18,646 bases of DNA from Alphaproteobacteria bacterium (GTDB lineage: Bacteria; Pseudomonadota; Alphaproteobacteria; UBA7887). Below the pieces are notes generated by a model. That model was given only the letters and a program-made list of their open reading frames with translations, searched no databases and was not told the origin of the DNA. Of the stretch, positions 5,111 to 11,711 are shown piece after piece. A program made the position numbers and the translations under genes. The DNA is taken from contig JANQOH010000477.1 in assembly GCA_028289725.1 (NCBI GenBank), forward strand, positions 1 to 18,646, in the 5' to 3' direction. Position 1 is the stretch's first letter. Every line of letters begins with the position of its first letter.

Positions 5111-7381
5111 TTATTCGAGGTCGAGGCCACCCCAACGGATCGCTTCCAATATGTTGGAATAGTCGTCCGTCCAAACGCGTTGGCCGGGCGGGGCGTCAAA
5201 CGGCGTCCAACGTTCGCTGAGATTGAGCCGATCGAGATCCACGGGCCTTCGGGCAATCGCCACCCAGAGCGATGGCGAACTCGCGATGGCCGCGTTGACC
5301 GTGTCATCGCCGCCGCTTGTGGCTTCGGATTTCAACCCCGCCCGCGCCACCAAACCTTGATCCGCAACCAGCGCCGCTACGATTGGCCGCAAGTCCAAAT
5401 AGCGGTTCGAGATATGCAGCACAATTGCGCCGCCGTCACGCAGTCGGCTGACATAAAGGGCGAGCGCTTCGCGGGTCAGCAAATGCATCGGAATGGCGTC
5501 GGAGCTGAAGGCGTCGATCACGAGCAGATCAAACTGGGTGTCCGTGTCCCGCGCCAGTGTGAGGCGCGCATCGCCGAGGATCACCGGCGCGTCCGCGGCG
5601 CAACGCAGCATGAGATCGAAATAGCGGCCGTCCGTGGCGAGCCGCGCGACCAGCGGGTCGATCTCGTAGAAGCGCCAGGCTTCGCCGGGGCGCCGATAGC
5701 AGGCGAGGGCGCCGGCGCCCAGCCCGACAATGCCGATCGATGCGTTCGTGCGATGGTTTTGCGTTGCGCCAATGATTTCGGCGACCGGCCCATCGGGCGC
5801 GTAATAGGAGATCGGTACAATGTCGCCATTGGCGGCGGTTCGTTGACCGCCATGCTGGGTGGTGCCGTGCACCAGAATGCGCTGTTTGCCGTCATCCGTT
5901 TCGGCGACACGATAGACGCCGAAGAAGCTGCGTTCGCGCGTAAGCGTTTCGTTCGACACCATAACGGCGGAGCTCGACGCGATTACGGCGGCAATGGCCA
6001 GCGCGAAACCGATCGGGCGTGCCTTCCGCCCGAACGCCAAGAGACCCAAGAGGATCGCAAAGAAGGCGGTGAATTTCAGCGCTTCATCCGGCAGCCATTT
6101 CGTCATCAGGGCGTTGAACCCGAGCATGCCGACCAGAAGCGCTAAGGCGAAAACCAGATCGCTGCGCTTGAAGAGCAGGGACCGGGCCGCCGGCAGCAAG
6201 GCACAAGCGGCCACGATGGCGATCGGGTATTCGTAGACCCCGTCGAAAAGCGCGGGCGCCAGAATGGCGGTGAAGGTGCCGCCAATGAGACCGCCGACGG
6301 AGATCAGCAAATAAAACTCGGTCAAGCTCGCGACCGGAGGCCTTTGACGGGCCAATTCGCCGTGGCACATCAGCGCTGCGATGAAAAACACCAAGAGGTG
6401 GAGCGGTAGGATCAACGCGGTTGGTCCGGGCCAGGTAAAAAAGCATGCCAGCAGGACCACGCTGAACGGGAAGGCTCGAAGCGAAAAGGCGTGCGGGATG
6501 AGCGGCCGGCGCGCAAACACGATGACGAAGGTCAAAAGGTACAGCGTCAGCGGGACAACCCACAGAAGCGGCGCGGCGGCGATATCGGTCGAAATGTGTC
6601 CGGTGACGCCAAGCAAGAGCGCCGAGGGCACGGCGCTGTAAGCAATCCAACGCGCTCGGTCACGCCAATGCGGGCGGGCTGCGGTCCCCGTGGCATGGTC
6701 GCTCTCGGCACACATCGTATTGCGTTGCGCCGCCAGCCAACCACTGACGACGATCAAGACGGCGAGGACCGAGAATCCGCCCGACCAGGCAAGGCTTTGA
6801 CCCTGCACGCTCAGCAACGGCGCCAGAATTAGCGGGAATCCAAGCAACCCAAGAATGCTGCCCAAGTTGCTGGCACCGTACAAAAAATAGGGGTCGTTGG
6901 CGTGCGGATGTCCAGTGCGCGAAAACCAGCGCTGCATCAGCGGCGCGGTCGCCGCGACGGCGAGGAACGGAAGACCGATCGAGACGGAAAGCAGGCCCAA
7001 CAACCAAAAAACCGGCATGGTTTCCGCATCCGGGATCCAGCCTTCGGCGACCGATAACGGCAGAAAGAGAAACGCGCTCAGCAGGACGCCGACATGAATG
7101 AGCAATTGGGCCTTGGGTGGAAAGCGTCCGGCCAGCCAATGGGCGTAGGCATAGCCTGCCAGCAAGCTCGCCTGAAAGAACACCATTGCGGTGTTCCAGA
7201 CCGCCGGCGACCCACCAAGCAACGGCAGCACCATCTTGGCGAACATCGGCTGGATCCAAAACAAAAGGCCCGCGCCGACAAACATGGTCGCGCCAAACAG
7301 AAGCAGCGTGGCGCGATCGGCACTGATCGATCCGGTCGCGTAACGGCGAGGCGCCGACGCGGATATGTCTGACGGGGCCAT
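5111..7381 (-). CDS. Membrane protein fused to a spermidine-synthase-like domain
   Basis: This 756-residue protein has two parts. Residues about 20-480 are a polytopic membrane region with many hydrophobic helices (for example LLLFGATMFVGAGLLFWIQPMFAKMVLP near the start). Residues about 485-756 form a Rossmann methyltransferase-like domain of the spermidine synthase type: HGTTQHG (505-511), the SAM-binding loop GIVGLGAG (550-557), the acidic YEID (572-575), GDARLTL (603-609) and DAFSSDAIP (623-631), ending WTDDYSNIL. Such proteins are annotated as fused MFS/spermidine synthase; their reaction is not established. The DSTDPxGP and YHE motifs of true SpeE are absent, so it may use other substrates. 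I chose the ATG at 7381; an upstream TTG at 7444 would add 21 poorly conserved residues. It is divergent from the OsmC gene across 241 bases with no other gene. Confidence 0.88.
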   Translation of the reverse strand: MAPSDISASAPRRYATGSISADRATLLLFGATMFVGAGLLFWIQPMFAKMVLPLLGGSPAVWNTAMVFFQASLLAGYAYAHWLAGRFPPKAQLLIHVGVLLSAFLFLPLSVAEGWIPDAETMPVFWLLGLLSVSIGLPFLAVAATAPLMQRWFSRTGHPHANDPYFLYGASNLGSILGLLGFPLILAPLLSVQGQSLAWSGGFSVLAVLIVVSGWLAAQRNTMCAESDHATGTAARPHWRDRARWIAYSAVPSALLLGVTGHISTDIAAAPLLWVVPLTLYLLTFVIVFARRPLIPHAFSLRAFPFSVVLLACFFTWPGPTALILPLHLLVFFIAALMCHGELARQRPPVASLTEFYLLISVGGLIGGTFTAILAPALFDGVYEYPIAIVAACALLPAARSLLFKRSDLVFALALLVGMLGFNALMTKWLPDEALKFTAFFAILLGLLAFGRKARPIGFALAIAAVIASSSAVMVSNETLTRERSFFGVYRVAETDDGKQRILVHGTTQHGGQRTAANGDIVPISYYAPDGPVAEIIGATQNHRTNASIGIVGLGAGALACYRRPGEAWRFYEIDPLVARLATDGRYFDLMLRCAADAPVILGDARLTLARDTDTQFDLLVIDAFSSDAIPMHLLTREALALYVSRLRDGGAIVLHISNRYLDLRPIVAALVADQGLVARAGLKSEATSGGDDTVNAAIASSPSLWVAIARRPVDLDRLNLSERWTPFDAPPGQRVWTDDYSNILEAIRWGGLDLE

Positions 7382-7622
7382 CGGCTGGTATCCGTATGCT
7401 GGTTGGCAATTGCGGTACTTGCGCGGTCTGGCCCGGCGGACCAAATTGGCGGCCGTAGATTGAGTAAATAGCGCAAACCGGCGGCGCGCCTATGTTTTTG
7501 GCCTTGTGGATCTTGCAGTCGGCGCGACGGGACCGAGGTGTCTGGGCCACACGAATCCGTGACTTGAGCGCGATCCTGGCGCGTGAAAGATTGTCGGCGA
7601 CGATCAGCAAGAAGGACGGACC

Positions 7623-8129
7623 ATGGACGCCGACGAACTTCGGGCGCTGCAAGCGCCACTCAAAGCGCAATATCGCGAGGACGCCGCCACGGCAATTATC
7701 ACGTTGAAGGCGGACGGCGCGGTCGACGCCGAAGGGATTGCCTGCAGTGTGGAAACCGGCAAAGCCCTAGTGGAGGCGGGCCTTCATCCATCGGGTGGCG
7801 GGACCGGCCTACAAGCGTGCTCGGGCGATATGCTCTTGCAGGCCTTGGTCGCGTGCGCCGGCGTTACGCTCAAGGCGGTTGCGACCGCACTCGGCATCGA
7901 AGTCCGTTCGGGCACCGTTCGTGCCGAAGGCGACTTGGACGTGCGCGGCACCCTCGGCATCGATCGCGACGCTCCGGTCGGTTTCCGCGACATTCGCCTC
8001 AGTTTTGAAATTGACAGCGATGCGTCGCCCGAAGCCCTGTCGAAACTATTCGACCTCACGGAACGCTATTGCGTCGTCTATCAAACGCTTACCCGCGGGG
8101 CCCCGGTTGAGATAAGCCACAACGCCTGA
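7623..8129 (+). CDS. OsmC family protein
   Basis: This 168-residue cytoplasmic protein is of the OsmC/Ohr superfamily, many members of which are thiol peroxidases acting on organic hydroperoxides. The two family cysteines are present: Cys78 in LVACAGVTLKAVA and Cys150 in ERYCVVYQTL, the likely peroxidatic and resolving residues. Extra cysteines are at 41 and 66. The helical core PEALSKLFDLTERYC is typical. The ATG at 7623 has AAGGACGG just upstream, a good ribosome binding site. It is transcribed alone, divergent from the fused membrane protein and convergent with speE. It is more like general OsmC-like proteins (YhfA/OsmC) than Ohr. The exact substrate is not visible. Confidence 0.92.
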   Translation: MDADELRALQAPLKAQYREDAATAIITLKADGAVDAEGIACSVETGKALVEAGLHPSGGGTGLQACSGDMLLQALVACAGVTLKAVATALGIEVRSGTVRAEGDLDVRGTLGIDRDAPVGFRDIRLSFEIDSDASPEALSKLFDLTERYCVVYQTLTRGAPVEISHNA

Positions 8130-8170
8130 CGGGGCCATCTAACAAGAAAAGTGCAGCCGATACTCGATGT

Positions 8171-8197
8171 GAGCTTGGAACGTTCTCTCCCAAGCTT
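8171..8197. repeat. Inverted repeat between osmC-like and speE genes
   Basis: AGCTTGG (8172-8178) pairs with CCAAGCT (8190-8196), extended by a G-T pair, around an 11-base loop. It lies between two convergent genes, 42 bases after the OsmC stop and 39 bases from the speE stop. No T run follows directly on either strand (a short T5 starts about 14 bases later on the plus strand), so it is at best a weak two-way terminator. Confidence 0.35.
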
Positions 8198-8235
8198 GCT
8201 TCGCCCAACAATTTTTCGGCACTCGGTGAAACGAA

Positions 8236-9078
8236 CTAACCAAAGATCGCGGAGATCTCCGGCGGCAGAGCGAAGCTGCCGACATGAATCGCTGGTGAAT
8301 AGTACCGGGTTGGCAAACCGGCATTGTCGTAGCGGGCCGCGATGGTCGCATATTCGTGCTGGCGAAGCTCCGGATCGTCGGTGGCCCATCCGACTGCTAG
8401 CGCGCCGCCGGTGTAGCTCGGCACCGGCACGAGATAAAACCCGACATCGGCAAATAGGTGCTTGAGCGCGCGATAGCTGTCGCGCACCTCGTCTTCCTGC
8501 AGCAGTGGCACGCCATTTTGGGTGACTACCACACCACCCTCGGCAAGACAGCGTCGGCAGCCCGCGTAGAAGTCCGGCGTATAGAGCGCCGCTCCAGGGC
8601 CGATCGGGTCGGTCGAGTCGACGACTATCACATCGAAGCGCCGGTCGGTTTGGTTCACGAATGCCTTGCCGTCCGCGATCTCCAAGGTGAGGCGCGGATC
8701 GTCGAAGGCGCCGTCAGACAAACTGGGCAAGTACTTCTTCGACAGATCTATGACCTTGCGGTCGAGATCGACCATACAAATCTGATCGACAGGATGCCGC
8801 GCGACCTCTCGCAAACAGCCGCCATCGCCGCCGCCGACAATCAGCACATTCCGCGCCCGGCCGTGCGCCAGGATGGGCACGTGAGCAAGCATCTCGTGAT
8901 AAATGTGATTGTCGCGCTCGGTCGTCTGAATGGCGCCATCTAGCGCGAGAACGCGGCCGAAGATCGCGTTCTCAAAGATCACCAGGTCCTGGTGATCGGT
9001 CTTCTCGCGATAAATCACGCGATCGACGGAGAATAGTTGGCCATATTCGGCGTGAAGTGTTTCGAGGAACTGCATCAT
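8236..9078 (-). CDS. speE: Spermidine synthase
   Basis: This 280-residue cytosolic aminopropyltransferase joins the aminopropyl group of decarboxylated S-adenosylmethionine to putrescine to give spermidine. The family motifs are all visible: DNHIYHEML (56-64), the cofactor loop VGGGDGGCLREV (81-92), VDLD (103-106), DGKAF (136-140) and the catalytic DSTDPIGP (154-161), followed by YTPDFY. The length matches SpeE. Two ATG codons in a row start the gene (9078 and 9075); either is possible. It lies 24 bases after speD on the same strand, and SpeD supplies its substrate, so the two form a spermidine operon. Putrescine must come from a decarboxylase encoded elsewhere. Confidence 0.97.
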   Translation of the reverse strand: MMQFLETLHAEYGQLFSVDRVIYREKTDHQDLVIFENAIFGRVLALDGAIQTTERDNHIYHEMLAHVPILAHGRARNVLIVGGGDGGCLREVARHPVDQICMVDLDRKVIDLSKKYLPSLSDGAFDDPRLTLEIADGKAFVNQTDRRFDVIVVDSTDPIGPGAALYTPDFYAGCRRCLAEGGVVVTQNGVPLLQEDEVRDSYRALKHLFADVGFYLVPVPSYTGGALAVGWATDDPELRQHEYATIAARYDNAGLPTRYYSPAIHVGSFALPPEISAIFG

Positions 9079-9102
9079 GGATGCGTGGCGCGGGTCATTG
9101 CC

Positions 9103-9537
9103 TTAAAGAGTGCCGCGCCGATGTTCAATGACCTCGACACGGTCGGGGCCAAAAGCTTCCCGGAACACTTCGATCGTCGCGTGCGGGCGCGCGTCTCCGC
9201 ACATAAAAACGTCGATCGCGGCATAGGCGCGTTCGGGCCAGGTATGAATGCTGATGTGGCTTTCGGCAATGATCGCGACGCCGGAAACGCCGCCGGTATC
9301 AGAAAAGCGATGTAGATCGATCTTGAGCAGTCTTGCGGACGCGGCTGCAGTGGCTCGGCGCAGTGTCTCCTCAACGTGTGCGAGGTCATCCAGCCGCTTG
9401 GCTTGCCACAAATCGATCAGTAAATGATGGCCTGCGAACCGAACGCCGTCGCGTTCGACAAAGTGGTCTTCTTGCGCCGCGACCGATTGCCGTTGCTCCG
9501 CCGTTGTGCCCAATTCGTCTGGCACTGAACCGTCCAT
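9103..9537 (-). CDS. speD: S-adenosylmethionine decarboxylase proenzyme
   Basis: This 144-residue proenzyme self-cleaves to make a pyruvoyl cofactor and decarboxylates S-adenosylmethionine for spermidine synthesis. The class 1 bacterial motif AESHISIHTWPE (91-102) gives the cleavage site between Glu92 and Ser93. His98 and Cys113 (FMCGD) are the usual processing and catalytic residues, and GHHLLIDLW (36-44) is the conserved first strand. The N-terminus is about 25-30 residues longer than many class 1 enzymes and not conserved; the ATG at 9537 has no strong ribosome binding site, and I see no better internal ATG. It is followed by speE after 24 bases and preceded by the degenerate GGDEF gene after 95 bases. 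Confidence 0.95.
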   Translation of the reverse strand: MDGSVPDELGTTAEQRQSVAAQEDHFVERDGVRFAGHHLLIDLWQAKRLDDLAHVEETLRRATAAASARLLKIDLHRFSDTGGVSGVAIIAESHISIHTWPERAYAAIDVFMCGDARPHATIEVFREAFGPDRVEVIEHRRGTL

Positions 9538-9574
9538 TCGCCAAGACCCGTCGTATACCGTCTAGAAACGCGGT

Positions 9575-9598
9575 CTTTCCGGATTTCACAGCGGAAAG
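9575..9598. repeat. Inverted repeat upstream of speD
   Basis: CTTTCCG (9575-9581) pairs with CGGAAAG (9592-9598) around a 10-base loop, 37 bases before the speD start and 34 bases after the GGDEF gene's stop. On the leftward transcript it would form a hairpin in the speD leader. No U tract follows, so it is not a clear terminator. It could be a regulatory leader structure or chance. Confidence 0.3.
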
Positions 9599-9632
9599 CA
9601 AGCAGAAAGTCGTAAATTATTGTGGCGTCGGT

Positions 9633-10259
9633 CTATTCGCAGCGACTGCTAAGCAAAAGATTGAGCTCGTCCGACGTCAGTTCGACCGACCGGAGCTCAT
9701 CATGCCCGTTGTCCGAACCACGCCGGCCCAGCCGCGCCAGAGCCTCATCCAAATGCTCGCGGCGTTCACCGACAAAACAGCCGCGAACTTGGCGTCCGCC
9801 CGCTTTGTGGGCCGCTGCCAATTGCGCCTCCGCGGCACCAAGGATTTCGGATAACTCCGCGACTTCGCCGACCGAGGCGGCAACGCCGGCGCTGATGGTA
9901 AAGGTCAAGGGGCCGCGCGCGGTGGGCAAGCATAAATCGGAAAGGCCCTTAACCAGCCGAGCATCGAGCAATACGCCAGCCGACTCATTCGCTTCTGGCA
10001 AAATAAACGCCAACAAGCCGTCTTCATACCGGCCCAAAACATCAGGGTCTCGAAGGTTTTCCCGACAAACCAATGCGACGATGTCGATAAGGATTTCGAC
10101 CCACGCTTCACCATGCTTGGCAGTTATGGCGTTTCGTTTGTCGACCTCGAGCAGCAACACCGTCACGGTGCGTTCGTATCGCTGCGCCCGACGCACCTCA
10201 GATTCGGCGCGCTCCAAAAAAGTCTCTCGGTCGTGAATCCTGCCTAGGCGTTTGGTCAT
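9633..10259 (-). CDS. Degenerate GGDEF-domain protein
   Basis: This 208-residue protein has the fold pattern of a diguanylate cyclase domain across residues 5-160: DRETFLERAESEVRRAQRYERTVTVLLLEVD (the usual LLLxDxD strand), GRYEDGLLAFILP (76-88) at the signature, TISAGVA (120-126) and AAEAQLAAAHKAGGRQV (142-158), which matches the ALYxAKxxGRN helix. The signature GGDEF is replaced by EDGLL, and the metal-binding Asp of the first strand is followed by KRNAI instead of HFKxIN. It should therefore not make cyclic di-GMP, and I see no RxxD inhibitory site. There is no sensor domain or membrane segment; the last 45 residues are a charged, unassigned tail. It may bind nucleotide or act as a protein partner. 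It is first in line before speD-speE. Confidence 0.8.
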   Translation of the reverse strand: MTKRLGRIHDRETFLERAESEVRRAQRYERTVTVLLLEVDKRNAITAKHGEAWVEILIDIVALVCRENLRDPDVLGRYEDGLLAFILPEANESAGVLLDARLVKGLSDLCLPTARGPLTFTISAGVAASVGEVAELSEILGAAEAQLAAAHKAGGRQVRGCFVGERREHLDEALARLGRRGSDNGHDELRSVELTSDELNLLLSSRCE

Positions 10260-10392
10260 GAGATTGGTGTCACCTACACCTGTTAACCTGTGGTCTTGCG
10301 GGCCTTTTTTGTCATTTTGGGATCCCCGAGGCAGCGAAAATCTTGTCTATGGGAACCCGGCACCCACATCCTGTTCAGATTCGGTGAGTAAA

Positions 10393-10402
10393 GCGTTAAC
10401 GC
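10393..10402. promoter_or_regulatory. Palindrome GCGTTAACGC upstream of the ChaN-like gene
   Basis: This perfect 10-bp palindrome lies 86 bases before the chosen ATG at 10488 and 8 bases from the second palindrome (10411-10425). It is a possible operator half in the 228-base divergent region between the GGDEF and ChaN-like genes. The binding factor is unknown. Confidence 0.3.
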
Positions 10403-10410
10403 GCCTATTA

Positions 10411-10425
10411 TGAGATTTAATCTCA
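10411..10425. promoter_or_regulatory. TGA-N9-TCA palindrome, candidate iron-responsive (RirA/IRO) box
   Basis: TGAGATTTAATCTCA has 6-bp perfect arms, TGAGAT and ATCTCA, around TTA. It fits the TGA-N9-TCA pattern known for the IRO box bound by the iron regulator RirA in alphaproteobacteria. It lies 62 bases before the start of a ChaN-like haem-binding gene, where iron control would make sense. The short consensus occurs often by chance; the full arms and the location are what raise it. Confidence 0.4.
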
Positions 10426-10487
10426 ATTCGCCAAGGCACCTATGTGAATCCCCGCACGACGCAACCCCAGGTACGGAGAAAAATACA

Positions 10488-11702
10488 ATGATGCAAACCT
10501 GGTACGGGCCACGCCGAACAGTTTTAGCGACCATAATCTTTGCGATCGTAGCATCCGGAGCTCAGGCCGCCGATCCCTGCGGCGTGGCGGGCCAATGGTT
10601 TGATCCCGAACGTGGCGCTGCCCTGGATAGCGCCGACGTGATCGGCGCAATGGCAAGTCACCGGGTGGTTTTACTCGGAGAAGTTCACGATCAAATTGAA
10701 CATCACCGCTGGCAATTGCACACCTTGTTAGCACTGCATGGGCGTGAACCTTCTTTAGCGATCGGCCTCGAAATGTTGCCGCGCTCGGCCCAAGGGGTAC
10801 TCGACGACTGGGTGGCGGGCAAACTAAGTGCGGACGAACTGCTGCGGCAGTCGCGTTGGTCCGAGGTCTGGGGCTTCGACGCCGAGATGTATCTGCCCAT
10901 CTTCCACTTTGCGCGCCAGCATCGCGTTCCGATGATTGCGCTCAATGTCGAGCGCGCCTTGATTTCGCGCGTCGCCGACGATGGTTGGCAAGCTGTTCCC
11001 AAGGATTTGAGGGAAGGGGTCGGTGATCCGTCCGCCGCATCGGATGATTATCGCGATGCCCTTGCGCAAATCTTCGTCCTGAAAGCGCGCTTAGAGGGTG
11101 GCGATGCGCACGACATGGATCCGCCGACGGACGCCGAGCGGCGGGCCATCGAGGCGGATCCAGGTTTCCAGAATTTCGTGGAAGCGCAACTGACGTGGGA
11201 CCGTGCGATGGCCGAAGCGATCGCGGGTCGTCTCAACGCTCCGAACTCTTCGGTAAAACTCGTTGTCGCTTTGGTGGGGCGAGGGCATGCCGAATTCGGG
11301 TACGGCATCCCGTACCAGCTCGCGGATCTGGGTGTGTCGGATGCGGCGGTTCTATTGCCCACACGTCCGTCCTGCGACGCGGTGACGGCGGGCGTCGCCG
11401 ATGCCGTGTTCGGCATTGGCGATTGGCGCGAGCCCGTCGCCCAGGGGCCGAGACTGGGGGTCCTCATCGCGTCCGACGATGGCGGCGTCCTAATTCAACA
11501 AGTTTCTTCGCAGAGTGTGGCGGAGGCGACGGGGCTCGCGCAAGGCGACGTGATCGTGGAGGCAGCGGGCGTGCCAATCGCGGAGACCGGCGAATTGATC
11601 ACCATCGTGCAGCGTCAGGCACCCGGAACGTGGTTGCCGCTTGTTGTTCGCCGCGATTCGGAACAGCTTGATTTCGTTGCGAAATTTCCGACTACTTTCT
11701 AG
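10488..11702 (+). CDS. Periplasmic ChaN-like haem-binding protein with C-terminal PDZ domain
   Basis: This 404-residue exported protein has three parts. A Sec signal peptide ends ASGAQA (cleavage near residue 27). The ChaN/DUF399 domain (about 48-300) has HRVVLLGEVHDQIEHH (58-73), GLEMLPR (93-99) and GRGHAEFGYGIPYQL (264-278). A PDZ domain (about 320-392) contains GVLIQQVSSQSVAEATGLAQGDVIVEAAG. ChaN proteins bind haem and are tied to haem-iron uptake; the histidines of GEVHD and GRGH are the conserved ones. Unlike many ChaN proteins there is no lipobox, since Cys31 follows ADP, so it should be soluble. I chose the ATG at 10488 because GGAG lies 9 bases upstream and the signal peptide starts here; a start at 10410 would add 26 unrelated residues. 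It is followed after 9 bases by the M1-like peptidase gene. Confidence 0.9.
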   Translation: MMQTWYGPRRTVLATIIFAIVASGAQAADPCGVAGQWFDPERGAALDSADVIGAMASHRVVLLGEVHDQIEHHRWQLHTLLALHGREPSLAIGLEMLPRSAQGVLDDWVAGKLSADELLRQSRWSEVWGFDAEMYLPIFHFARQHRVPMIALNVERALISRVADDGWQAVPKDLREGVGDPSAASDDYRDALAQIFVLKARLEGGDAHDMDPPTDAERRAIEADPGFQNFVEAQLTWDRAMAEAIAGRLNAPNSSVKLVVALVGRGHAEFGYGIPYQLADLGVSDAAVLLPTRPSCDAVTAGVADAVFGIGDWREPVAQGPRLGVLIASDDGGVLIQQVSSQSVAEATGLAQGDVIVEAAGVPIAETGELITIVQRQAPGTWLPLVVRRDSEQLDFVAKFPTTF

Positions 11703-11711
11703 CGTGGAGAC

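Noticed and set aside
5084..6145. 353-codon rightward ORF opposite the fused membrane protein
   Set aside because: It is an antisense shadow of a gene with clear family motifs. Its translation is rich in Arg, His and Gln with no domain, as expected for GC-rich DNA read in the wrong frame.
6660..7670. 336-codon leftward ORF in another frame of the fused membrane protein
   Set aside because: It overlaps the real membrane helices in a shifted frame, and its translation has runs of Arg and Cys typical of a shadow.
10283..10534. 83-codon leftward ORF across the ChaN-like gene start
   Set aside because: It covers the divergent promoter region and palindromes, overlaps the signal peptide of the well-supported gene, and has no family features.
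10488..10580. Lipoprotein signal in the ChaN-like protein
   Set aside because: The nearest Cys (residue 31) is preceded by ADP, which does not fit a lipobox, and AQA just before it is a normal signal peptidase I site.
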